DNA from: Trichomonas vaginalis G3
Lineage: Eukaryota > Parabasalia > Trichomonadida > Trichomonadidae
Assembly (NCBI RefSeq): GCF_026262505.1
Contig: NC_067205.1
Location: 25,301,693-25,365,692, forward strand
Direction: 5' to 3'
Length of the DNA stretch: 64,000 bases
The translations under genes were made by a program, and so were the position numbers. Positions 37,861 through 47,419 of this stretch are shown here, piece after piece. The notes under the pieces are model-generated. The model did not search any database. It was not told where the DNA came from and saw nothing but the letters and a program-made list of their open reading frames with translations. Within the stretch, counting starts at the first letter, position 1; each line of letters opens with the position of its first letter.

Positions 37861-39684
37861 ATGTTTCTTTCGCTTGTAAATACCGTTCTCTCAGCTGAGA
37901 CGATTTATAAATCCTGCAGTATTAATAAAACCGGTGGTGTTGATATTGTGGATGGCAAAAATGACGCTTTAACAGCTTGGGCTTCTTGGGAAGATTCCAT
38001 TGAAGAAGTTGGCTGGTATAAGTTCCATGTTCACACAAATCCAAAGCAACCAAGTGAAGACCAGTTCAGATGCGCTGGTGCTCTTGATGGATATCTTGGC
38101 CAACATAGAATTTACCAAAGATTACTTCTTTACAAAGATCAAATGAATATCAATCGTACAGTCAACTTCGACCAGAAGTGGGAAGACTGGATGGAAAAGA
38201 ATCTCGAATGGACGCGTAACCAAGTTAAGGCAAACTCATCAGATCCATACTGGAAATCAGTTGGCCTCATTCTTAACCAGTTTGATGGCCTTGTTGAAGG
38301 ATACAAACTTGCTGCACCAGTTTACGAACCCCTCAGAATGATGGATCTTTTGTTCATTCAATCTGTCGGCGATGTCTACGACCTTGAAACATACTGGTCC
38401 AAAGGCAAGATTTACGACGAGTTCCACCATCTTGAATGCACAGGCCTCATCACAATTACTCCAGATTTCAAGGAATTAATCTTTGGCCAAGCCGCATGGT
38501 CATCATTCCTTAAGATGCACCAAGTCCTCAAGGAGTACGAGATCAATGCACCAGAGCATCCAAACAAACACGTCATTATCTCTACAAGAATGGGCGCATT
38601 AGCCTCATCAGACGATTTCTGGCTCAACGACAACGGCCTCATGATTTTAGAGACCACAAACAACAATTTCAACCAGAGCTTATACGACAGAATTACTACC
38701 GAGTCTCTTCTTACCTGGATCAGAGTTCTCCATGCAACATGGTTCTCTACCAGCGGCAAGCAGTGGACAGAGGAGTTCATCAACCACAACTCCGGCACAT
38801 ACAACAACCAGTACGTCGTCGTTGACTCCAAGAAGTTCGTCAAAGGACAGAAGCCAACGACCGACCTCCTCTGGGTCATCGAGCAGCTTCCAGGCCAGTA
38901 CAAATCCGCCGACTTGACAGATATCCTCGCAGAGCGCCGCTGGTTCCCGTCAATCAACGTTCCCTACTTCGAAGAGATCTTCAACACAGCCGGCTATCCA
39001 CAGAAGATCAAAGACACGGGAGAGAAGGGAGACTACTACTCGTACTACAACAGCTCCAGATTCCTCATCTTCAACCGCAATGCTCCTAAAGTGAACAACA
39101 CAGACGATTTCAAGAAACTCATCAGATACAACCACTACTTGACAGATGAGTACGGCCACAAGGACCCAGGACAGCAGCCACTCTCCAGATACGACCTCAG
39201 AGATGACACATGCATCTATGGAAAGGCCGCAGCATTTGGTGGCCTCGACACAAAGGTTACAACCTCTGACATGATGATGAAGAACTTGTCTATTTTCGCA
39301 ATCGGCAGCCCAGAGCACGACACAAATGCTCCATGGAGTTTCGGAGAGGGCAAGTTCAAGGACATCAAGTACGACGGACTTCCGAAAGTATGGAATTTCT
39401 CATGGATAAACTACAGCGCTGACTCATACTCGAGGTGCGAGAATTTCGTACACGAAAAGGACTGCACAGCTGTAGAGAGATGCGGATGGTGCGCCTACGA
39501 TTTGAGATGCTACTACGGAGCAAAGGACGGACCATACGACGCTGTCTGCGACGACGGATGGAGATACAAGGAACCAATGCCTGATTACGCAATCCCTGTA
39601 ATCGCTTCTGTATCTTCTGCAATGTTCCTTATTGTAGTAGGAATTTACATTGCTGCTTTCATCTATTCTAGAAACAATAAATAA
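37861..39684 (+). CDS. Membrane-anchored phospholipase B-like (PLBD/laminin-A family) protein
   Basis: An Ntn-hydrolase-fold protein of the PLBD family; members are lysosomal or secreted amidase/phospholipase-like enzymes activated by self-cleavage before a Cys. From the ATG at 37861 it has 607 residues: a short signal-like start, then the family core with EFHHLECTGLI, where Cys193 is the candidate nucleophile. Downstream are HVIISTRMGALASSDDFWL, WFPSINVPYFEEIFNTAGY and DLRDDTCIYGKAAAFGGLDTK. Near residues 520-565 a Cys-rich segment (CENF..CTAVERCGWCAYDLRC) resembles a PSI module. A transmembrane helix lies at about 580-603, then RNNK. Animal PLBDs lack the PSI-like module and the C-terminal anchor. 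Strong codon bias suggests high expression. Confidence 0.88.
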   Translation: MFLSLVNTVLSAETIYKSCSINKTGGVDIVDGKNDALTAWASWEDSIEEVGWYKFHVHTNPKQPSEDQFRCAGALDGYLGQHRIYQRLLLYKDQMNINRTVNFDQKWEDWMEKNLEWTRNQVKANSSDPYWKSVGLILNQFDGLVEGYKLAAPVYEPLRMMDLLFIQSVGDVYDLETYWSKGKIYDEFHHLECTGLITITPDFKELIFGQAAWSSFLKMHQVLKEYEINAPEHPNKHVIISTRMGALASSDDFWLNDNGLMILETTNNNFNQSLYDRITTESLLTWIRVLHATWFSTSGKQWTEEFINHNSGTYNNQYVVVDSKKFVKGQKPTTDLLWVIEQLPGQYKSADLTDILAERRWFPSINVPYFEEIFNTAGYPQKIKDTGEKGDYYSYYNSSRFLIFNRNAPKVNNTDDFKKLIRYNHYLTDEYGHKDPGQQPLSRYDLRDDTCIYGKAAAFGGLDTKVTTSDMMMKNLSIFAIGSPEHDTNAPWSFGEGKFKDIKYDGLPKVWNFSWINYSADSYSRCENFVHEKDCTAVERCGWCAYDLRCYYGAKDGPYDAVCDDGWRYKEPMPDYAIPVIASVSSAMFLIVVGIYIAAFIYSRNNK

Positions 39685-40414
39685 AAATAATAAAAAAGTA
39701 TTAAATTATTAGTTATAAATTATATAATGTTTTTTTTTAACTGATCATAAACAAATCTTATAGTGTTATTTAAGTATCAATGATTAAACACAGATTATTT
39801 CAAATTACAAAAAGTAGTTAATTCAATGCCAACTGGTTTGTTTAACTGAATTTAGCGATCCAATGGAATTATGATATGATATTTTTTATTTCATAATTGA
39901 CATGCAATGTTATTCCAATGTTCGAATTATATACTTAGAGCTAATATATACTAATGAAAATATCCTGCAAATCTCCTTGTTGGGTAGATTTGTATATGCA
40001 TTTTCTTTCAAATTTCATAATACCTTAATTTTTCGGTTTTGTTTACATATTTTAATCTTATTTCTAACATTATTTTTCGAAAATATAATGTTTTTCTGCG
40101 AATGTGAGATCAAATTAACCTCTTTTTGCCAAAATAAATGGATCGATATTTAAAATCATCCAGCAATCTCATATAACAAATAAAATTGATCCGAAAGGAA
40201 ATTTTGACATTTGGATTTTCAAAAAAAATTTTAAAATTAGAATGTTTACATAATTTTGAATATAAATTTTTCATTTTACAAACTTTTGATAGAGAGTTTA
40301 TTTGAATTGTACTGAATTTTCTGAAGTTTACACATTCATTTTCGAGGTTAAAGCTACTTTCTACTTAATTTGTGAGCAAGTCTTGGCTCATAACTCAATA
40401 AATCATTTTTAACA
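39685..40414. other. Intergenic with Inr promoter at its end
   Basis: AT-rich. TCATTTTT at 40403-40410 (A at 40405) is an initiator 10 nt before the ATG at 40415. An 83-codon frame at 39902-40153 is AT-driven and not supported. Confidence 0.6.
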
Positions 40415-42199
40415 ATGGGATCAGCCAAAACATATCCTATGGAAGGCGATAAAGCTACTCCAGATCGCAAGAGACACTTTGTTTACTTCAAGATTATGAA
40501 ATACTTTGACAGAAGATTGATTTTCTATATTGCTGCAGTATTCACAGTAATTGCTGGCATCGCTCCAGTTATCCTCAACATTTTCATGGGTGATTTAGCC
40601 AATGTTATGACCACAACAAACGAATTTAGTCATGAAGTTGGAAAGATCTGCATCAAGATCATCATATACTGCGTCTGTTACTCCGTGTTCATTGAACTCA
40701 AGGACATCATTGGCGGAAGCTCAGGTTCATGGTTCCAGACAGATATCAGGAAAAATTTATATAAGAAGTTGATGGCATTAGACATCTCATTCTTTGACTT
40801 GCATCAGACAGGTACATTGCTTAATAACTTCACATCAGACATTGCAGTACTTAATGAGACATATATTGCAAAATTCTTCCAAGTTTTTCAAAACGTTCTC
40901 CAGTCACTTGCAGGCTTAGTTCTTTCATTCGTCTACTCGTGGAGAGTCACTTTAATTGCTGTTTTCGCAATCTTCTTGTGTGTTATTGTTTATTACGTCG
41001 GAGAATACTTTGTTGGAAAACTCTGGCAGCATTTCAATCAAAGTGTTAGTGATGCATCAACAAAGGCAGAACAAGTAATCATGGCATTTCGCACTGTAAA
41101 ATCCTTTGATAACGAGATGCTTGAAGCAGACAAATACCAGGAAAGCATCAACCAAATCAATTCTGTCTACAGCACAACATCAATTATCATTGGTGCAAAA
41201 GATGGATTCATCACAGCAATTGCACATTACATGCTAGTTGGAGTTATTTACTTCACAACATGGATGATTGTTCGCCGCCCACAATGGCATGTGGAGAATG
41301 GAGATCTCATGGTTTTAGTTCCTTCGCTTATCTTCGCAACACAAGGTGTTTCGACAGCATTGCAAATGGTTGATGATTTCAACAAAGCAAGAGTTTCTGC
41401 AGAAAGAGTTTTAGACATCTTAGAAGAGCCAATCGAAACTAACCAGAGAGAAGGAAAAGATTTTGAAAGTCCTGTAAAAGGAAAAATCGAATTCAGGAAT
41501 GTTGTTTTCAGATATAAGACATGCGAGAATTACGCAATTAAGAATCTTTCATTCACTATTAACCCAGGAGAGACTGTTGCTCTTGTTGGTGAATCAGGAT
41601 GCGGCAAATCAACAACATTGCAGTTGTTGCAGAGATTCTATGAAATTGAATCAGGACAGATTCTAGTTGATGATGTTGATATCAAGGATATTTCTGGATT
41701 TAATTTGAGAAAGAACATTTCAATAGTTCCACAATCCCCTGTTTTGTTCTCAATGAGTGTTAAAGATAATATTAGATATGCAAAGATGGAATCTAACGAC
41801 AATGAAATTGCAGAAGCAGCAAAGATTGGAAATGCTCACGATTTCATCATGAAATTCCCAGATAATTACAAAACAGAAGTAGATATTACTTCTCTTTCAG
41901 GTGGCCAGAAACAAAGAATCTGCATCAGCAGAGCTATCCTAATGAACGCTCCAATCTTGCTTCTCGATGAAGCAACAGCTGCTCTGGATACAGAGTCTGA
42001 GAAATTGGTCCAGGAATCTCTTGAAAAAGTTAGAAAAGGAAAAACTGCTGTTGTTGTCGCTCACAGATTGGCAACAGTTATCAACGCCGATAGAATTCTT
42101 GTGTTTAAGGATGGAGCTATCGTAGAAAGTGGTAAGCATGAAGAATTACTTGCTAAGAATGGTTATTATGCAGACCTTATTAAATACCAACTTCAATAA
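40415..42199 (+). CDS. ABC transporter, ABCB-type half transporter (TMD-NBD)
   Basis: An ATP-driven export pump. The 594 residues hold one six-helix transmembrane domain (about 35-330) and one nucleotide-binding domain (358-594), so it must dimerise. Motifs are complete: Walker A GESGCGKST (392-400), Q-loop Gln441 in IVPQSPVLF, signature LSGGQ (495-499), Walker B ILLLDE (515-520) and H-loop His551. The domain order and sequence place it with the P-glycoprotein/TAP/ATM1-like B subfamily. T. vaginalis has related P-glycoprotein-like half transporters; the substrate is unknown. The N-terminal 20 residues are hydrophilic and do not look like an organelle presequence. Confidence 0.93.
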   Translation: MGSAKTYPMEGDKATPDRKRHFVYFKIMKYFDRRLIFYIAAVFTVIAGIAPVILNIFMGDLANVMTTTNEFSHEVGKICIKIIIYCVCYSVFIELKDIIGGSSGSWFQTDIRKNLYKKLMALDISFFDLHQTGTLLNNFTSDIAVLNETYIAKFFQVFQNVLQSLAGLVLSFVYSWRVTLIAVFAIFLCVIVYYVGEYFVGKLWQHFNQSVSDASTKAEQVIMAFRTVKSFDNEMLEADKYQESINQINSVYSTTSIIIGAKDGFITAIAHYMLVGVIYFTTWMIVRRPQWHVENGDLMVLVPSLIFATQGVSTALQMVDDFNKARVSAERVLDILEEPIETNQREGKDFESPVKGKIEFRNVVFRYKTCENYAIKNLSFTINPGETVALVGESGCGKSTTLQLLQRFYEIESGQILVDDVDIKDISGFNLRKNISIVPQSPVLFSMSVKDNIRYAKMESNDNEIAEAAKIGNAHDFIMKFPDNYKTEVDITSLSGGQKQRICISRAILMNAPILLLDEATAALDTESEKLVQESLEKVRKGKTAVVVAHRLATVINADRILVFKDGAIVESGKHEELLAKNGYYADLIKYQLQ

Positions 42200-42544
42200 A
42201 AAATATTTGATAGATTTGAGTCAATTATATATATATTTTTAGAACATTTTTAATATATAAGATATAAAACAAAACTGAATAAGTATGAAGATCATTTCAT
42301 CTTGGAACTTTATCAAAATTATTGAATTTTATTTTTGTATTTTTTAACTTACAGGAATATTTAAAGATTTTGATAAAAAAGATTTAAATAGTAGAAGTAT
42401 ATATAATATGAAATACATTTTATATAGATACTTAGTGCAATAAATGATTTGAATTCGAATTCTAAGAAAAAAGCATTTATCAAAATAGGATGCATAATCT
42501 TTGCATCATATATTCGAATTTATCCCTTATTCAAATAACAGTAG
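42200..42544. other. Intergenic and probable left junction of the Maverick
   Basis: The 3' flank of the ABC transporter gene. Somewhere between here and 42,545 the host sequence gives way to the Maverick, because the capsid-like gene ends at 42,545. I could not recognise a terminal inverted repeat or target-site duplication from this side alone, since the other end is outside the window. Confidence 0.45.
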
Positions 42545-43537
42545 TCAGTTAGCTAAGTTAAAAACAAAAATTGCTTTATTGATAAGTGGAACTGCAATAT
42601 ATTTGGCAGCTAAAGCATTTGAAATATCTGGGTCCAACATATAGACTGCAAGTCTGCTTTCTATTCTCTTGCATTCAAACTGTTCGCATGTAAACTTAAT
42701 AGGAACCCAAGCAGTTCCAGCAGCATTGAAATAATAGTTTACTTCATTGTTGAAGTTTGAGAAACCAAAGTCTAAGTCAACTTTGTCTTTGCAAAATTCG
42801 GCGAATGACGTTTGATTTGTTCCCTTTACGTCTGTAATAGTGAATGGGTCTTGTGTTGGTGCAATGACTAAGTTATTTTTGCTTGGAGTAAGTTCGATAG
42901 AAATTTTTCCTGCCCAGTTTGGCAAGTATCTTAAGAACCTAAAGATGAGGAAAGATGACAAAGGAACTCTAAGTTTCAGTTTTACTTTGGTTACTGCTGC
43001 TGCAGTTTGTCCAGAAAGGTTAACATAAACTCCTGGAACGTTAGGGTCAAGTCTTCTTATTTTCTCAATAGTTGCATACTGGTCTGTTTGTTCTCTAGCT
43101 TGTGGTTGTACTGAGTTTCTCAAAGCGAACCATTCATAGTTTGCCCATGTTACTGTTTGAACTAAGTCAGAGTTAGAATATATCTTATATCCCATGAAAA
43201 CTTCTGGAGCATATTGGTATCCGACATAGAAAATTCCATTGCAACCTTTCTTGTCAGACAACTTGGCAGAAGGTTTTATTTCAATGTCTTGTTCCACGTA
43301 TAAGAATGAGTTGTCAATAGAAATAATATGAAACCTGTCGCAAGCAATATCTACTGTTGTTGAAGAACCTTCTCCAAACTCACCTACGTTTCCATAAGAA
43401 ACAGCAGTTGTATATTCGTAAGTTCCAGGAACTATTTCTGACCTTCTAATGGCATTGTCGCATTCGTTATACCATTCGGAAATATTTCCGTTCATGGCAT
43501 CCAAAACTGTTGGCGTTATATTCTGAGCGGCGTACAT
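42545..43537 (-). CDS. Maverick major capsid protein-like
   Basis: A 330-residue protein. The segment LKLRVPLSSFLIFRFLRYLP near residues 188-207, followed by NWAGKISIELTPSKNN, is typical of the second jelly roll of double-jelly-roll capsid proteins, where a strand-rich region precedes a Gly and a hydrophobic strand. The rest is rich in beta-strand-like segments with Tyr, Val and Asn. In Polintons the major capsid protein forms hexamers of an icosahedral shell; that role here is inference from pattern and from the gene neighbourhood. It is the leftmost gene of the element and follows a 1137-residue gene on the same strand with a 32-bp gap. Confidence 0.65.
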   Translation of the reverse strand: MYAAQNITPTVLDAMNGNISEWYNECDNAIRRSEIVPGTYEYTTAVSYGNVGEFGEGSSTTVDIACDRFHIISIDNSFLYVEQDIEIKPSAKLSDKKGCNGIFYVGYQYAPEVFMGYKIYSNSDLVQTVTWANYEWFALRNSVQPQAREQTDQYATIEKIRRLDPNVPGVYVNLSGQTAAAVTKVKLKLRVPLSSFLIFRFLRYLPNWAGKISIELTPSKNNLVIAPTQDPFTITDVKGTNQTSFAEFCKDKVDLDFGFSNFNNEVNYYFNAAGTAWVPIKFTCEQFECKRIESRLAVYMLDPDISNALAAKYIAVPLINKAIFVFNLAN

Positions 43538-43569
43538 TTCATATGGGTAAAAATATAGAATAGTTGGAT

Positions 43570-46500
43570 TTATATGTCATAATAGAACCCACTCGGACCA
43601 AGCTTTACTTTCTTCCTGACTGAGTTTTTAACTGAATCTTTAACTCTTCTTTTTCCTTCATTGCCACTACTTTCACTAGATGAAGTTACTTCTTCACTAC
43701 TTTCACTTTGTTCTACTCTTCTCTTCTTCTTTGGTGTCGCTTTTGGTAACTTGCCCTCTGCTTCAAGTTGTAGCATCTTTGCCTCATGTTCACCTAGTAT
43801 GTTGTAAATTTCCCATGTCCTTTTTGCCTTTGGGCTCTGGTCGCCCATCTCAGGTAACCTATATCCTAGAAAGATTTTGTCATAGTTTGTATTTGAGTCT
43901 TCGCGTATTGTTTGCATGACTCTTTCCTGAGTTTCCGGTTCAAGCTCTTCAAACAGAGCTTGTCCATATGGAATAAACTCGTTTCCAAATATGTGTTTTT
44001 GTAGCCATTCTGGTTTTCTTTCCATGTAACCAATAATATCTTTTGTGAATGGGAAAGCTTTTACCCAACGTTTCAGTCTTGCGTCATTTATTTCTGTAGT
44101 TGGTTTTATTTTGTCATGGAACATGTTTTTCAATACTAACATTTCATTTGGTACTGTCCATTTGAGTTTTCTTAAATATTCATCCCTTCTCAGTTCATTG
44201 TCTGCAAAGTAAGTTTTTATGACATTTTGCAAACTTTCGTTTGCAAGGTCATGTACAATAGGTTCTCTTCCTTCTCTCTCCCTAACTTTCTTTCTAAACT
44301 CTTCACCAAATATACCATCTCTATGGTTCTGTGTAGTTCTTTGAGATAAATGTTCTAGAACGTCAGGTGTTATATTTCCCTCAGCCATGTTCATTTCATA
44401 CTGGTCCAAAATATCTGCATCTTTCATATCTTTCAATGGCATTAAAGCCGCGCTGAAAATACCCGTTATATCTGGTTCACCATTCACTTCCATTGCGTCT
44501 ACAACTTCTTGGAATTGAGGTTGTAAGTTTATGAACCACCTATCCGGATTAGCTTTATGACCCCATTTCATTGTAGTTCCATAGTCTGCAGAAACAAAAG
44601 TAGGTTTGTTTCCATATTGGTTAGGTTCTGAATGAACTTTAAACAATGTTTCATTTCTATATGTTTTGTTGAAATTTAACCTTTTATTTTCACCGAGTTC
44701 AGCCAAAGATTGAACGTTATATGGTCGTAAGTAAAAAGGATTATTGTATTTGCGTACATTTTCTTTCAGTACTTCCATTCTATGCTGAATATTTTCATCT
44801 GATGTTGGAGTCTTTTGTATGTCGGTGAACATTTTTCGATATCCTTCTACTATGTCAGCCGAATTTTTCTTAGACTCTTGGAAAGATTCCATATTCTCCT
44901 CATACTCTTGTTGAGGGTCAAGATTTTTCGGCTGTTCCAAATCTTCATCTAGTTCTGTGAAGTTAGTTTCCAAAGGAGGGACTTGTTCGTTTCCTTCAGG
45001 CTCTTCTAGCTGTTGTTGCTGAACTATTTCTTCCATGTCTGGTTGTATCTGAACTTCTTCCTGTGGAGTTTCTTGTACCTCATCTGGTGGCATTTCATAT
45101 ATTCCGAGACCGTTTTTAACAAGTTCCCTATCTAAGTCATCCGGACTCATAAACCTTTCTTCTTTCGTTCCGTCTCTATTTTTTACGCGTTTCATGAAGA
45201 GAGTTGAATTATCATTTAGCTCTGACATCAAATATCTCGGAGTAAATTCGTTCATGTCATTTGGATGATATGCTATTAAATCATATCCCTTAGCGAGCTT
45301 GTATTTTCCAGGTTTGAGATTATATCCAATTTGATGCTGAACCATAAAGCTAAATAGGTTCGGGTCAGTATTTCCTTCCTTGAACTTTCTAATAGCTTCT
45401 TTATATCTGTCACTAAAGTCAAGAGTATCTGGGTAACCATAATCTTCCTTAAGCATTTTTAAGAATTCTTGGTTTCCTTTTTCTCTACTTCTTTTATGTC
45501 CTTGCTCTGTTTGTGGTTGCTGTGCTGGTTGTGGAGGTGGTTGTTGTGCAGGGTTTTGAACTGCTAGTTGCTGTGTTGGTTGTTGTTGTGGTGCTGGATT
45601 TTGAACTGTTGGTTGCTGTGCAGGGTTTTGAACTGTTGGTTGCTGTGCTGGATTTTGAACTGTTGGTTTTGGTTGTTGTTGTGGTGCTGGATTTTGAACT
45701 GTTGGTTGTTGTGTTGGTTTTGGTGCATGCCTGTGTCTGTGTCCATGTGACGATGTAAATGTTTTAGGTAGTCCTGGTGCAGGTGCTTCTCTTGGAGGGT
45801 TTGGTGGTATATAAGTTCCACCAGCTGGCACATATGTTCCATCTGCAGCATAATGTCCTACCTGACTTTTCGTTTTTAAGAAAGCATTTACTAGGTCTGT
45901 TTTGGTCTGTTGTAACTCTTTTTCTTGACTTTCCACAACAGCTGCTCTAACGGCGTCATAGGCACTTTGAACTGCCTGTCTCGTTGCTGCATCTGTTATT
46001 TTCGTCATATTTTGTGCTACTTCTCTTAACTCTTTGTCGAAACCTTCAGACTTCAGTTTCTTTCCAGATGAGAAGTCGTTCACTAGTTTCACCTTACTAT
46101 GAAGAGCTTCGAAGGCATTCTTAAAGTCAGCATTCATTAAAGCTTCATTTGAACTGTCTTCATCCGCTTGTATTTTTGTCCTTATTGACCCTATAAGTTG
46201 GGCTGCTTTAGCGTTGGCTTGGGCATCTAACCAGTCATTATTAGCTTTTATATATTCTGCGCTTTTCATTGCCTTTTGCATGGCTGCGTCGTTATTTTTA
46301 CTTTCTTGTGCTAAGTTTTCATACTGTACGGTTTGGTTTTGCAACTGTAAAAGTTTTTCTGCCTTTACATTTGCTTCAACTTCTTTTTTATACTCATCGC
46401 TATCCATATATGTCTTCATGGCTTTTTGTTTTATCTCTTCATCTTTCAGTACTTTATATTGAGTAGTATGGTTTTTCAAATTTATAACATCTTGTTCCAT

Positions 46501-46983
46501 TTTTGCTACTTCTGCTGCTTTTTCTGACACTTTTTTCGCATATTCCTCTGTACTTAGTTCTTTCAGTTGTTCTTCTTTCTTCTTTTTCTCTACGTTTAAC
46601 TCATTTAGTTTCTTTGTCTGTCTGTCATATTCTAGTTTCTTTTCGTTTTCACTTATTTGTTTCTGTATGTCTATGTTTGACTTTTTGACATCTGTTATTT
46701 GATTTTTGAGTGAACTCAAATTCATTTGACTTTGAGGGTTATAAGCTGTTCCGTCTGCAGCTCCACCATAGCCTGCCATTTTCGCTAAAAGTGCCGCTCT
46801 TAAACCTCCACTCTGTGCACCAATAACTCGGTTTAAAAGCATAGGGTTGCTTGACATTTGTTGCAACATAGTGGGGTCATTCATCATTTGTTGTTGCAAC
46901 TGTTGTTGTGGTGTCAGTTTTACTATTGGATGTTTCAATGCTCCCTTCCTCTTACGTATATTCTTACGTAGCTTACGTGGCAT
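43570..46983 (-). CDS. Large element protein: basic start, coiled coil, PQ repeats
   Basis: A 1137-residue element protein of unknown function. Residues 1-20 are very basic (RKLRKNIRKRKG). Residues about 90-370 are coiled coil rich in Lys, Glu and Gln. Residues about 420-500 hold Pro/Gln repeats around VQNPAQQPT. Residues 520-1060 are a mixed globular region, and the last 70 residues are Ser/Glu- and Lys-rich with a nuclear-localisation-like KKKRR. Size and makeup suggest a virion-internal or scaffold protein. No protease or polymerase motif is seen. It diverges from the gene at 47420 across a 436-bp promoter region. Confidence 0.7.
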   Translation of the reverse strand: MPRKLRKNIRKRKGALKHPIVKLTPQQQLQQQMMNDPTMLQQMSSNPMLLNRVIGAQSGGLRAALLAKMAGYGGAADGTAYNPQSQMNLSSLKNQITDVKKSNIDIQKQISENEKKLEYDRQTKKLNELNVEKKKKEEQLKELSTEEYAKKVSEKAAEVAKMEQDVINLKNHTTQYKVLKDEEIKQKAMKTYMDSDEYKKEVEANVKAEKLLQLQNQTVQYENLAQESKNNDAAMQKAMKSAEYIKANNDWLDAQANAKAAQLIGSIRTKIQADEDSSNEALMNADFKNAFEALHSKVKLVNDFSSGKKLKSEGFDKELREVAQNMTKITDAATRQAVQSAYDAVRAAVVESQEKELQQTKTDLVNAFLKTKSQVGHYAADGTYVPAGGTYIPPNPPREAPAPGLPKTFTSSHGHRHRHAPKPTQQPTVQNPAPQQQPKPTVQNPAQQPTVQNPAQQPTVQNPAPQQQPTQQLAVQNPAQQPPPQPAQQPQTEQGHKRSREKGNQEFLKMLKEDYGYPDTLDFSDRYKEAIRKFKEGNTDPNLFSFMVQHQIGYNLKPGKYKLAKGYDLIAYHPNDMNEFTPRYLMSELNDNSTLFMKRVKNRDGTKEERFMSPDDLDRELVKNGLGIYEMPPDEVQETPQEEVQIQPDMEEIVQQQQLEEPEGNEQVPPLETNFTELDEDLEQPKNLDPQQEYEENMESFQESKKNSADIVEGYRKMFTDIQKTPTSDENIQHRMEVLKENVRKYNNPFYLRPYNVQSLAELGENKRLNFNKTYRNETLFKVHSEPNQYGNKPTFVSADYGTTMKWGHKANPDRWFINLQPQFQEVVDAMEVNGEPDITGIFSAALMPLKDMKDADILDQYEMNMAEGNITPDVLEHLSQRTTQNHRDGIFGEEFRKKVREREGREPIVHDLANESLQNVIKTYFADNELRRDEYLRKLKWTVPNEMLVLKNMFHDKIKPTTEINDARLKRWVKAFPFTKDIIGYMERKPEWLQKHIFGNEFIPYGQALFEELEPETQERVMQTIREDSNTNYDKIFLGYRLPEMGDQSPKAKRTWEIYNILGEHEAKMLQLEAEGKLPKATPKKKRRVEQSESSEEVTSSSESSGNEGKRRVKDSVKNSVRKKVKLGPSGFYYDI
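45511..45727 (-). repeat. Pro/Gln-coding minisatellite in the large element gene
   Basis: Imperfect repeats of 27-36 bp, all multiples of three, encode variants of VQNPAQQPT. The array stays in frame. Confidence 0.8.
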
Positions 46984-47419
46984 TTTAAGTGAAGTTAAAA
47001 AGCGGTTTTTGACAGATGTTTATATGACACTTTTTGTTCAGCACAAAAACTACTCGGTCAAAGTGTTGTCAGTTTTGTAAAATAACCGTCTTATCTCATT
47101 CTATAAGGGGGAAAAGGCTTCTCAAAGTATACTTCCTTGGAACGCCTGTAACTTTTCCTGTAGCGACGATAGACCCTTACTTGTCCGGACAAAGTTATAC
47201 TATTTTGAGTGCTCTACAAAAAAGTCAACGGCGACGACTCTCAAAAACCGTTGTGTAAAAGGTTTTACCGTTGGACAAAAAAGTATATATAGAAAACAAA
47301 AAACGTTTATAGTTCATTCAATATTTGAGATAAACCGTTTTTCCAACGGTAACTATTAAATAAAATAAAAAAATAGAGGGGGTCTCCGTTGACGAAAACG
47401 GTTTATCTCAAACTTTTCT
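46984..47419. promoter_or_regulatory. Divergent element promoter with five M3-type motifs
   Basis: A 436-bp gap between divergent element genes. Five matches to the T. vaginalis M3 core motif (D-R-C-S-G-Y-T-D) occur: AACCGTTG 47246-47253, TACCGTTG 47266-47273, AACCGTTT 47333-47340, the same motif on the minus strand at 47344-47351, and AACGGTTT 47397-47404. An 18-bp perfect inverted repeat (47324-47341 and 47395-47412) contains two of them and ends 7 bp before the ATG at 47420. A 12-bp palindrome TTGTCCGGACAA sits at 47181-47192. M3 is bound by a Myb-like host protein, so host regulation of the element is suggested. Confidence 0.6.

Noticed and set aside
39902-40153. 83-codon hydrophobic frame
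   Set aside because: Composition follows the A/T-rich DNA (Phe, Ile, Leu), with no initiator and no conserved motif.
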